NCBI GenBank assembly: GCA_947448675.1 | Contig: CANFOR010000177.1 | Location: forward strand, 1-5,844 | Direction: 5' to 3' | Source: Betaproteobacteria bacterium | GTDB taxonomy: Bacteria > Pseudomonadota > Gammaproteobacteria > Burkholderiales > Burkholderiaceae_C | Length of the DNA: 5,844 nucleotides | Part shown: piece by piece, positions 1-5,844 of the stretch | Position numbering within the stretch: the first letter of the stretch is position 1 | Layout of the letters: the number at the start of each line of letters is the position of its first letter | Position numbers and translations under genes: made by a program | Notes under the pieces: model-generated | Told to the model about the DNA's origin: nothing | What the model saw: only the letters and a program-made list of their open reading frames with translations | Databases searched by the model: none

Positions 1-38
1 CGCGTCCAAGTCAAGATGGTGGGGATGGTCAGGAACAT
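1..38 (-). CDS. pgsA: PgsA, CDP-diacylglycerol--glycerol-3-phosphate 3-phosphatidyltransferase (N-terminus only)
   Basis: Only the first 12 codons are inside the window; they read MFLTIPTILTWT, with an arginine codon begun at the edge. This matches the hallmark N-terminus of PgsA (M-F-x-T-I-P-T-x-L-T-W-x-R), the inner-membrane enzyme that condenses CDP-diacylglycerol with glycerol-3-phosphate in phosphatidylglycerol synthesis. Position supports the call: it lies just downstream of uvrC on the same strand, and uvrC-pgsA is a widespread proteobacterial gene order. The gap to the uvrC stop is 47 bp. An in-frame ATG at 53 would add five residues (MPESG); neither start has a clear Shine-Dalgarno, and I prefer 38 because family members usually begin at this methionine. 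The CDP-alcohol phosphatidyltransferase motif lies outside the window and cannot be checked. Confidence 0.85.
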   Translation of the reverse strand, partial: MFLTIPTILTWT

Positions 39-85
39 GCCCGATTCTGGCATGGGAAACGCCGCCCAGCCGCGCTGGTGCAGCT

Positions 86-2107
86 TTAGTGCAAGGCGCG
101 GTAGATTTCTTCGGCCAGTTCGCGCGAGATGCCGTCGACATTGGCGATGTCTTCCACACCTGCATTGCCGACGCCGCGTACGCCGCCAAAGCGTTGCAGC
201 AAAGCGGCGCGGCGTTTGGGGCCAATGCCAGGGATGTCTTCCAGCTTGCTTCCACCCACGCGAACCTTGGCACGCTGGGCGCGCATGCCGGTAATGGCAA
301 AGCGATGCGCTTCGTCGCGAATCTGCGCCACCAGCATCAGCGCCGCGGAGTCTTTGCCGAGGTAGATTTTCTCGCGCCCATCGGCAAACACCAGTTCTTC
401 TAAACCAACTTTGCGCGCTTCGCCCTTTTCCACGCCGACAATGAGCGACAAGTCCAGGCCCAGATCGGCAAACACCTCGCGCGCCATGCTCACCTGCCCC
501 TTGCCACCGTCCACCAAAACCAGGTCGGGCAGGCGCGCGAGGCCACTTTTGCTGGCCTCGGCCAGCTTGCTATAGCGCCGCGTGAGCACCTGGCGCATGG
601 CGGCGTAGTCATCGCCGGGGGTGATGTCGTGGATGCTAAAACGCCGGTATTGCGCGCTTTGCATTTTATGCTGTTCAAACACCACGCAGGAGGCTTGTGT
701 GGACTCGCCCGCGGTGTGCGAGATGTCGAAGCATTCGATGCGTAAAGTGGCCAAATCGTCTTGCTTGAGCTCCAGCGCTTCGGCCAGGGCGCGGGTACGG
801 GCCTGCTGCGAGCCCTCTTCGGCCAGCAGGCGGGCCAACTGCAGATCGGCATTTTTTTGCGCCATTTCCAACCACACGCGGCGCTGCTCGCGCGGGTTGT
901 GCACGGCGTGGATCTTGTTGCCGCTTTGCTCAATGAGCGCCTCGATCAAAGCCTTGCTCGCGGAGTGGCTGGTAATCAGCAAGGGCGGCACCGGCACGCC
1001 CAGGTAGTGCTGGGCCATGAAGGCTTCTAACACTTGCACTTCAACTTGTTGTTCGGGCTGCTCTGCGCTCGCAGAGTCGGTGGGTGCAGCGCTGCCCTCA
1101 TCGTTCAAGCTGGCCGCATGCAGGGCCGAGGCCTCGTCTACATGGGTGGGGAAGTAAGGCCGGTCGCCCAAATGTCGGCCGCCGCGCACCATGGCCAGGT
1201 TGACGCAGGCCCGGCCACCGTGCAGCTTGACGGCCAAAATGTCGACGTCTTTGTCGCCCCCGGTTTCCATCGACTGCTGGTGCAACACGTTAGACAGCGC
1301 AGCAACTTGGTTGCGCAGTTCGGCGGCTTGTTCAAATTCGAGCTTGTCGGCATGGGCCATCATGCGCGCTTGCAGCACCCGCATGATGGACTCGGTCTCG
1401 CCCTGCAAAAACGCCTGAGCGTGCAGCACATCTTGCGCATAGTCTGCAGCGCTGATGTGGCCTACGCAAGGCCCCGAACAACGCTTGATTTGATAGAGTA
1501 AACACGGCCGTGTACGGTTGGCGAACACCGTGTCTTCACAAGTGCGCAGCTTGAAGACTTTTTGCAACAGCAAAATACCTTCGCGCACCGCCCACACACT
1601 GGGATAGGGGCCGAAGTAATGGTGCTTTTTTTCCACTGCGCCGCGGTAATAGGCTACGCGCGAGAACTGGTTGGCCGATGCCGCGCCGCTGTTACTACCC
1701 GTGCCATTTTTATTAACCTCTTTGGCGCTTTGCTGTGCATTGTCCTTAGCGCTGGTTTTTTCAGCTACGCTGGCCGTAATTTTTAGGTACGGGTAGCTCT
1801 TATCGTCGCGGAACAAAATGTTGTACTTGGGTGCGAGCGACTTGATAAGGTTGTTCTCTAGTATCAAGGCCTCGGCCTCTGAGCGCACCGCCGTGGTCTC
1901 CATGCGCGCGATTTTGCTCACCATATGGCCAATGCGCGTGCCGCCATGGTTTTTGCTGAAGTAGCTTGACACCCGCTTCTTCAAGTCGCGCGCCTTGCCC
2001 ACATACAGCACCGTGCCCTCGGCGTCAAAGTAGCGATACACCCCTGGCAAGTTCGGCAGGGCCGCTACTTCGCTGAGCAATTGGTCGGAATGGGTGGTCT
2101 CTGGCAT
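86..2107 (-). CDS. uvrC: UvrC, excinuclease ABC subunit C
   Basis: UvrC makes both incisions flanking a DNA lesion in the UvrABC nucleotide excision repair pathway; it acts in the cytoplasm on UvrB-DNA complexes. Numbering from the ATG at 2107 (673 aa): the GIY-YIG nuclease that cuts 3' of the lesion is at about 18-100 (GVY 22-24, YVGKA 35-39). A cysteine cluster C190-x11-C202-x7-C210-x3-C214 has exactly the spacing of the E. coli [4Fe-4S] ligands. The UvrB-binding UVR motif is at about 243-276. The RNase H-like 5'-incision domain has D461 (ECFDISH), D500 (TPGDDY), D533 (VDGGKGQ) and H601 (RDEAH). Tandem helix-hairpin-helix motifs occupy 622-673. It is about 60 residues longer than E. coli UvrC (610 aa) owing to two low-complexity insertions. 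The frame extends to a GTG at 2134 (682 aa); I prefer 2107 because its N-terminal length fits the family better. Neither start has a good Shine-Dalgarno. It is probably co-transcribed with pgsA. Confidence 0.97.
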   Translation of the reverse strand: MPETTHSDQLLSEVAALPNLPGVYRYFDAEGTVLYVGKARDLKKRVSSYFSKNHGGTRIGHMVSKIARMETTAVRSEAEALILENNLIKSLAPKYNILFRDDKSYPYLKITASVAEKTSAKDNAQQSAKEVNKNGTGSNSGAASANQFSRVAYYRGAVEKKHHYFGPYPSVWAVREGILLLQKVFKLRTCEDTVFANRTRPCLLYQIKRCSGPCVGHISAADYAQDVLHAQAFLQGETESIMRVLQARMMAHADKLEFEQAAELRNQVAALSNVLHQQSMETGGDKDVDILAVKLHGGRACVNLAMVRGGRHLGDRPYFPTHVDEASALHAASLNDEGSAAPTDSASAEQPEQQVEVQVLEAFMAQHYLGVPVPPLLITSHSASKALIEALIEQSGNKIHAVHNPREQRRVWLEMAQKNADLQLARLLAEEGSQQARTRALAEALELKQDDLATLRIECFDISHTAGESTQASCVVFEQHKMQSAQYRRFSIHDITPGDDYAAMRQVLTRRYSKLAEASKSGLARLPDLVLVDGGKGQVSMAREVFADLGLDLSLIVGVEKGEARKVGLEELVFADGREKIYLGKDSAALMLVAQIRDEAHRFAITGMRAQRAKVRVGGSKLEDIPGIGPKRRAALLQRFGGVRGVGNAGVEDIANVDGISRELAEEIYRALH

Positions 2108-2141
2108 GGTGCCATTGTGCCGCGTTCTGTTCACTTCAAAA

Positions 2142-2147
2142 AGTATA
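2142..2147 (-). promoter_or_regulatory. Candidate -10 element for uvrC
   Basis: Read on the minus strand this is TATACT, five of six matches to the sigma-70 -10 consensus TATAAT. Transcription would begin near 2135-2137, giving a leader of roughly 28-30 nt to the ATG at 2107 and almost none to the GTG at 2134, which mildly favours the ATG. No convincing -35 hexamer lies 16-18 bp upstream. It overlaps a 14-bp imperfect palindrome at 2143-2156. Purely a pattern match. Confidence 0.3.
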
Positions 2148-2156
2148 GCGCTCTAC
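2143..2156. repeat. Imperfect 14-bp palindrome in the divergent uvrC/antiporter intergenic region
   Basis: The sequence GTATAGCGCTCTAC equals its own reverse complement at 12 of 14 positions, centred on AGCGCT. It lies between the divergent uvrC and antiporter starts and overlaps the candidate uvrC -10 element, where an operator could sit. A 14-bp imperfect palindrome can arise by chance, and I do not recognise it as the site of a known regulator. Confidence 0.3.
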
Positions 2157-2250
2157 GCTGTATTTATGCGCCTTGTGGCCACATTTGGTCTTCTACTGGC
2201 GGCGTTTACGGCGCTCGGGCATGGCCACACCAATCCGCTACCATTCCAGC

Positions 2251-4236
2251 ATGGGCTCCCTCTCACTCACTCTACTTTACCTACTGGCCGCGGTGTTGGG
2301 CGTAGTTGCCTGCCGCAGCCTGAAGCTGCCGCCGATGCTGGGCTACCTGGTGGTGGGTGTGCTGTTGGGGCCACACGCACTGGCCCTGGTAAAGGACGCG
2401 CAGAGCATTGGCTACCTGGGTGAGTTTGGCGTGGTGTTTTTGATGTTTGTGATTGGTCTGGAATTTAACCTGCCTAAATTGCACGCCATGCGCCGCCATG
2501 TATTTGGTTTGGGCTTGCTACAAGTGCTCTTTACCATGGCCATCGCAACTATTGCATCTTTGGCATTTTCTGTTATGGCGCCAACACTTTGGCATATGTC
2601 TTGGCAAACTGCCTTGGCCTTGTCGGGCACCGTGGCCATGAGCAGCACCGCTATTGTTGTGAAGTTGATGAATGAGCGCTTGGAGTTGGAGAGTGAACAT
2701 GGCAAGCGCATTATGGGTGTACTCCTTTTCCAAGATCTGGCTGTAGTGCCGCTTTTGGTGCTAATCCCTGCTCTGAGCTCTTCGCCTGAAAAACTGCTTG
2801 CAGCGCTTGCCATGGCTGCGTTGAAAGCTAGTATATTGATAGCACTTTTATTGTCAGGCGGACAAGGCTTGATGCGGTGGTGGCTTACCTTGGTGGCCCG
2901 GCGCAAGAGCGAAGAGCTGTTCGTCTTGAACCTTTTGCTCATCACATTGGGTTTGGCATGGGTCACTGAGATTGCAGGTCTGTCTTTGGCTTTGGGTGCT
3001 TTTATGGCTGGTATGCTGATTTCTGAAACCCAGTTTAAGCAACAAGTTGAAAGTGATATACGACCTTTTCATGATGTTCTATTGGGTTTGTTTTTTGTGT
3101 CTATTGGTATGCTTCTTAATCTACAGTTGGTATGGCAGCACTGGCCTTTGGTGCTATTGCTGTGTTTTTTGCCGGTTGGCTTTAAGCTCTTGCTCGTGAC
3201 GGTTCTCACCCGTGCCCTGGGTGCCAGCCCAGGCACTTCGCTGCGTGTGGGGCTGTATTTGGCCCAGGCCGGTGAATTTGGTTTTGTTTTGCTCACGCTG
3301 ACCGTGCAAAACAGTCTGCTGCCGCCACATCTTTTTAACCCCATTCTTGCCAGCATGGTGCTGTCTATGCTGGCCACGCCTTTTATCGTGATGTACAGCA
3401 ACCGTATTGTGCTTAAGCTGGTGTCCAGTGAATGGTTGCAACAGTCTTTGCAGATGACTGGCATTGCACGCAAATCGATCAACGCCAGCAAACATGTGAT
3501 TATTTGCGGCTACGGTCGCTGCGGGCAAAACCTTGCACGTATGCTGGAGAGCGAAGGTATTCCCTACATCGCGCTTGACCTTGACCCCGACCGCGTGCGC
3601 CAAGCGGCCGCAGCGGGCGACTCTGTTGTTTTTGGTGATGCGGTGCGCCTGCCTGCCTTGATGGCAGCGGGCCTGGCGCGCGCCAGTGCGGTGGTGGTTA
3701 CCTACCTCGAAGTGCCCAGTGCACTCAAAGTATTAGCGCACACCCGCAGCCATGCACCCCAAGTTCCTGTGATTGTGCGCACGCAAGACGATCACGATTT
3801 AGCGCGATTGCGCGCTGCTGGCGCGACCGAAGTGGTGCCTGAGGCCATTGAAGGCAGCTTAATGCTGGCCAGCCATGCGCTGGCTCTGGTGGGCGTGCCT
3901 ATGCGGCGCGTGATTCGCGTGGTGCAAGACCAGCGCGATGCCCGCTACAACTTGCTGCGTGGCTATTTCCATGGCTCTACGGATGGCGGTACAGATGCCT
4001 TGCAACACGAACGCCTGGCCAGTGTCAGTCTGCCACTGGCCTCGCGCAGAGCGGGCCAGACTCTTGGCGCGCTGGCACTGGCCAGTTTCAATGTGCGCGC
4101 TGTGAGCGTACGTCACGCCAATGGCGCCAGCAGCCCGGCAAACGATGCGCTAGTGCTGCAAACGGCCGACACTCTGCTACTCTCGGGTTCATCTGAAGCA
4201 TTGGCCTTGGCTGAGCAAACTATCCTTAAAGGCTAA
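2251..4236 (+). CDS. CPA2-family monovalent cation:proton antiporter with C-terminal RCK (TrkA-N/TrkA-C) domains, Kef-like
   Basis: An inner-membrane antiporter that probably exchanges K+ (or Na+) for H+. Numbering from the ATG at 2251 (661 aa): residues 1-390 are a hydrophobic Na+/H+-exchanger domain with about 12-13 membrane segments. It carries the Kef-type Q161-D162 pair (LLFQDLAVVPLL), where the aspartate is the expected ion-coupling residue, a Kef-like linker ESDIRPF (267-273), and GEFGF (341-345). A cytosolic RCK_N/TrkA-N Rossmann domain starts at about 414 with GYGRCG (420-425) and acidic residues D443/D445, and ends near 540. A second part at about 585-658 looks like RCK_C/TrkA-C, which E. 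coli KefB and KefC lack, so I do not assign kefB or kefC. The frame is open to a TTG at 2173, with another ATG at 2221; 2251 is preferred because MGSLSLTLLYLLAAVLG fits the usual family N-terminus. No start has a good Shine-Dalgarno. Bases around 2500-3130 are clearly AT-richer than the rest. apt follows in the same operon. Confidence 0.92.
   Translation: MGSLSLTLLYLLAAVLGVVACRSLKLPPMLGYLVVGVLLGPHALALVKDAQSIGYLGEFGVVFLMFVIGLEFNLPKLHAMRRHVFGLGLLQVLFTMAIATIASLAFSVMAPTLWHMSWQTALALSGTVAMSSTAIVVKLMNERLELESEHGKRIMGVLLFQDLAVVPLLVLIPALSSSPEKLLAALAMAALKASILIALLLSGGQGLMRWWLTLVARRKSEELFVLNLLLITLGLAWVTEIAGLSLALGAFMAGMLISETQFKQQVESDIRPFHDVLLGLFFVSIGMLLNLQLVWQHWPLVLLLCFLPVGFKLLLVTVLTRALGASPGTSLRVGLYLAQAGEFGFVLLTLTVQNSLLPPHLFNPILASMVLSMLATPFIVMYSNRIVLKLVSSEWLQQSLQMTGIARKSINASKHVIICGYGRCGQNLARMLESEGIPYIALDLDPDRVRQAAAAGDSVVFGDAVRLPALMAAGLARASAVVVTYLEVPSALKVLAHTRSHAPQVPVIVRTQDDHDLARLRAAGATEVVPEAIEGSLMLASHALALVGVPMRRVIRVVQDQRDARYNLLRGYFHGSTDGGTDALQHERLASVSLPLASRRAGQTLGALALASFNVRAVSVRHANGASSPANDALVLQTADTLLLSGSSEALALAEQTILKG
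4228..4232 (+). promoter_or_regulatory. Ribosome binding site deciding the TTG start of apt
   Basis: AAAGG lies inside the last codons of the antiporter gene, 7 nt before the TTG at 4240. This is good Shine-Dalgarno spacing. Together with the absence of an in-frame ATG until well inside the conserved protein, it supports the TTG start. Its position within the upstream coding sequence suggests translational coupling. Confidence 0.6.
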
Positions 4237-4239
4237 ACC

Positions 4240-4779
4240 TTGAACACCTCCGAATATTTAAAGGGCCATATCCGCACGGTGCCCAACTGGCCTTCGCCTG
4301 GGGTGCAGTTTCGCGACATCACTCCTTTGTTGCAGCACCCTAAAGTGTTTCGCGTCTTGATCGATGCTTTTGTGCACCGCTATATGGACGTGCGGCCTGA
4401 CGTTGTGGCCGGATTGGATGCGCGCGGTTTTATCTTGGGCGCCGTTGTGGCTTACGAGTTGAATGTGGGTTTTGTACCCATTCGCAAAAAAGGCAAGCTG
4501 CCTTTTACCACCGTGGAAGAAAGTTACGAACTCGAATACGGTAGTGCTAGCGTGGAGCTACACACCGACGCAGTCAAGCCTGGTGACAGGGTGCTCTTGA
4601 TGGACGATTTAATAGCCACTGGCGGCACCATGATGGCCGGCAAAAAACTGATTGAAAAGCTTGGTGCTAGTGTAATAGAAGGCGCTGCCATTGTTGACCT
4701 CCCCGAGCTGGGCGGCTCTGCACGTCTGCGCGAGTCTGGCTTGGCGCTGTTTACCTTGGTCGATTTTGCCGGGCACTAG
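4240..4779 (+). CDS. apt: Apt, adenine phosphoribosyltransferase
   Basis: A cytoplasmic purine salvage enzyme: adenine + PRPP gives AMP + diphosphate. The 179-aa product has the usual family length and aligns by eye with E. coli Apt along its length: N-terminal helix EYLK, then PSPGVQFRDITPLL (18-31), the ARGF segment (61-64), the active-site loop with RKKGKLP (82-88) and ESYELEYG (94-101), and the type I PRTase PRPP-binding motif VLLMDDLIATGGT (118-130). The C-terminus DFAGH matches the family's typical short tail. The start is TTG; a Shine-Dalgarno-like AAAGG sits 7 nt upstream, and the first in-frame ATG falls at residue 49, inside conserved sequence. The gene starts only 3 nt after the antiporter stop and in the same frame, so it belongs to one operon and is probably translationally coupled. 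It converges with the next gene, with 6 bp between stop codons. Confidence 0.97.
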   Translation: MNTSEYLKGHIRTVPNWPSPGVQFRDITPLLQHPKVFRVLIDAFVHRYMDVRPDVVAGLDARGFILGAVVAYELNVGFVPIRKKGKLPFTTVEESYELEYGSASVELHTDAVKPGDRVLLMDDLIATGGTMMAGKKLIEKLGASVIEGAAIVDLPELGGSARLRESGLALFTLVDFAGH

Positions 4780-4785
4780 GCTGCT

Positions 4786-5628
4786 TTAAGGCAGCGGTAA
4801 TTCACCGTATTGTGTGGCACTGAGTGCCGGCATTCCTTCGTTTTCATCTACCAACTCTGTTTCTTCAAACCCAGTCAGTAACAAACCATTTGCCTTTGCT
4901 GTGGCTGCTTTTTTGAATACGGTTGGTTCACCACTATCAAGTGCGCGCTTGAATGCCAGTACCTCGTCTTCTAGCAAAGGTTCATAACGGGATTTAGTCG
5001 ACACAGTGCTCTGCACAGCGTTAGCGCTTGCTAACGCTGGCACACTTATTTCAATCAGCTTTGGATTCGCTATTTTGGCGGCGGAAACATCTTGGACCTG
5101 AGCATGTGGTAAGCCATCAGCCGCCCTTGCGGTAGGCCGACCCAAGACAACATGCTCACTAAAACGCCAGTACACGGCTTGCACGGCTATGTTGTAGCGG
5201 TGCTTTGCGGTTTGCGCAATCAAGGCCTCGATTTCCGACAAACGTTCCGTTTCGCCCGCAAACTCTGCCGCCAAATCCATCATGACCAAAAAGCCGGTAC
5301 CTTGTTGGTCTAAAGACAGAACTTTGAATTTATAACCCGATGTTAAAACGCCAGAGCGAACCATGGACTCGCGCACCAACTGGAACATTTGCTCGCGGCG
5401 GGTGACGCGTTGCGCTCGCAGTACAGTGGGTTTGTTAGACACAAGCTGCTCTTGGTTTGTCTTAAGGGTTTTGGCTTCTTCCCGCTGCACTACCATTGGC
5501 CGCGTAACATCCATGTGCGTTAGGCCAGCTGTACTTTCATCTTCTGCGTTGGATGCAGGTCTGCCGCCAAAAAGGCTGCGGAGTGAGGCCAGTAGCGGTC
5601 GTTTAGATTTGCTGTTTTTTTGTGCCAT
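4786..5628 (-). CDS. Conserved-looking hypothetical protein, 280 aa, function unknown
   Basis: I do not recognise a named domain. The protein appears cytosolic: no signal peptide and no membrane segment. Visible regions: a basic N-terminus (1-24, with a possible amphipathic stretch RPLLASLRSLF at 10-20); a polar, probably disordered linker (about 25-70); a compact core (about 71-165) beginning RVTRREQMFQLVRESMVRSG and continuing with strand-like YKFKVLSLD and FLVMMDL, a helix-like IEALIAQTAKHRY, and strand-like IAVQAVYWRF; a second low-complexity linker; then acidic YEPLLEDEVLAFKRALDSG (215-233) and a tail with TGFEETE (252-258) and SATQYGEL (270-277). The core suggests an alpha-beta-beta-alpha-beta fold, which is inference. 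The ATG at 5628 has no obvious Shine-Dalgarno, but the next in-frame ATG is residue 39 and would remove the basic segment. Codon use resembles the neighbouring genes. An open frame lies 53 bp upstream on the same strand. I believe relatives occur in Burkholderiales, but this is memory only. Confidence 0.8.
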   Translation of the reverse strand: MAQKNSKSKRPLLASLRSLFGGRPASNAEDESTAGLTHMDVTRPMVVQREEAKTLKTNQEQLVSNKPTVLRAQRVTRREQMFQLVRESMVRSGVLTSGYKFKVLSLDQQGTGFLVMMDLAAEFAGETERLSEIEALIAQTAKHRYNIAVQAVYWRFSEHVVLGRPTARAADGLPHAQVQDVSAAKIANPKLIEISVPALASANAVQSTVSTKSRYEPLLEDEVLAFKRALDSGEPTVFKKAATAKANGLLLTGFEETELVDENEGMPALSATQYGELPLP

Positions 5629-5681
5629 AAGTTGAAAGGAATGCGCTGGATCTATTGTGCGCTGTTGGCGCTACCACTGCC

Positions 5682-5844
5682 TTAGGTGATGGCAACACTT
5701 TTTGGTTTATTTGAATGCCTGAGAGACAATACTGCACCCAATGCAAACACCAAGGCCAATGCCTCGCTTGGATGTCGGTTGGCCAGTTCTGTGTACCGCA
5801 TGGGAGCTAAGCTCCACAGTTTGCAGACGCTGGAGCCCTGTACC
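5682..5844 (-). CDS. Possible 3' end of an unidentified gene (partial, enters from the right edge)
   Basis: A minus-strand frame is open from the window edge to TAA at 5682-5684 (53 full codons). It contains a hydrophobic stretch ALALVFALGAVLSL followed by a basic, polar tail RHSNKPKSVAIT, which would suit a C-terminal membrane anchor. An internal ATG at 5801 could make a 39-residue protein by itself. It lies 53 bp upstream of the 280-aa gene on the same strand, so an operon is possible. Caution: the plus strand is also open here from an ATG at 5689 to the edge, though its product (starting MATLFGLFECLRDN) looks less protein-like. I recognise neither. Confidence 0.35.
   Translation of the reverse strand, partial: VQGSSVCKLWSLAPMRYTELANRHPSEALALVFALGAVLSLRHSNKPKSVAIT
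5803..5815. repeat. Perfect 13-nt inverted repeat GGAGCT-A-AGCTCC
   Basis: Two perfectly complementary 6-nt arms flank one base. A third copy of the arm (TGGAGC, 5831-5836) can instead pair with GCTCCA at 5811-5816, giving a rival 6-bp stem with a 14-nt loop. The one-base spacing suits a protein-binding DNA palindrome better than an RNA hairpin. On the minus strand it ends just before the ATG at 5801. No known site is recognised. Confidence 0.4.

Noticed and set aside
66..78. Hairpin CCAGC-CGC-GCTGG between uvrC and pgsA
   Set aside because: A 5-bp GC-rich stem without a U tract in a GC-rich gap; not enough for a terminator or regulatory call.
1034..1501. 155-codon plus-strand open frame opposite uvrC (and others at 621-1007, 761-1030, 1562-1786)
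   Set aside because: Lies wholly antisense to conserved uvrC; the products have no recognisable domain, and high GC commonly leaves such frames open.
2158..2173. Possible LexA (SOS) box beginning CTGTAT near uvrC
   Set aside because: Only the left half-site is present; the matching ACAG half is absent, and uvrC is not usually SOS-regulated.
2412..2966. 184-codon minus-strand open frame inside the antiporter (also 3069-3491 and 3154-3603)
   Set aside because: Antisense to a clearly conserved membrane protein; the translations look like shadow frames with no domain signal.
4780..4795. Rho-independent terminator between apt and the convergent gene
   Set aside because: The stem is only 5 bp and no U tract follows in either direction, so it is kept as an observation only.
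5363..5635. 90-codon plus-strand open frame opposite the 280-aa gene
   Set aside because: Antisense shadow; the minus-strand product has better protein character, with a coherent core and plausible N-terminus.
5641..5685. 14-residue plus-strand peptide (MRWIYCALLALPLP) preceded by GAAAGGA
   Set aside because: The purine-rich stretch abuts the ATG with no spacing, so it cannot serve as a normal ribosome binding site, and the product is too short to support.
5629..5844. tRNA or small RNA gene at the right end
   Set aside because: No cloverleaf, T-loop (GTTCGA-like) or CCA-type end can be built on either strand by eye.

Overview
The window reads as an ordinary chromosomal segment of a betaproteobacterium, probably Burkholderiales and perhaps Comamonadaceae. 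This rests on protein style (the UvrC and CPA2 antiporter sequences), the uvrC-pgsA order, mid-to-high GC and a Burkholderiales-type orphan protein. No database search was possible, so the taxon is inference. I see no mobile element, CRISPR array, tRNA or rRNA.

Layout. The left end holds the first 12 codons of pgsA (minus strand, leaving the window). Upstream of it on the same strand is a complete uvrC with GIY-YIG, Fe-S cysteine cluster, UVR, RNase H-like and HhH modules, plus two low-complexity insertions. A divergent intergenic region near 2108-2250 separates uvrC from a rightward pair: a CPA2-type cation:proton antiporter with C-terminal RCK domains, then apt (adenine phosphoribosyltransferase). 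apt starts at a TTG one codon after the antiporter stop and in the same frame, so the two are almost certainly co-transcribed. apt converges, 6 bp apart, on a leftward 280-residue protein of unknown function. The right end (about 5629-5844) holds a 53-bp gap and then an open frame on the minus strand that may be the 3' end of another gene; its coding status is uncertain because the opposite strand is open too.

Functionally the genes cover nucleotide excision repair (UvrC), anionic phospholipid synthesis (PgsA), monovalent cation and pH homeostasis (antiporter) and purine salvage (Apt). The antiporter-apt pairing is the most interesting relation, because RCK domains bind adenine nucleotides and Apt makes AMP. 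The 280-residue protein is the clearest unknown. I did not find convincing evidence of a novel multi-gene system.
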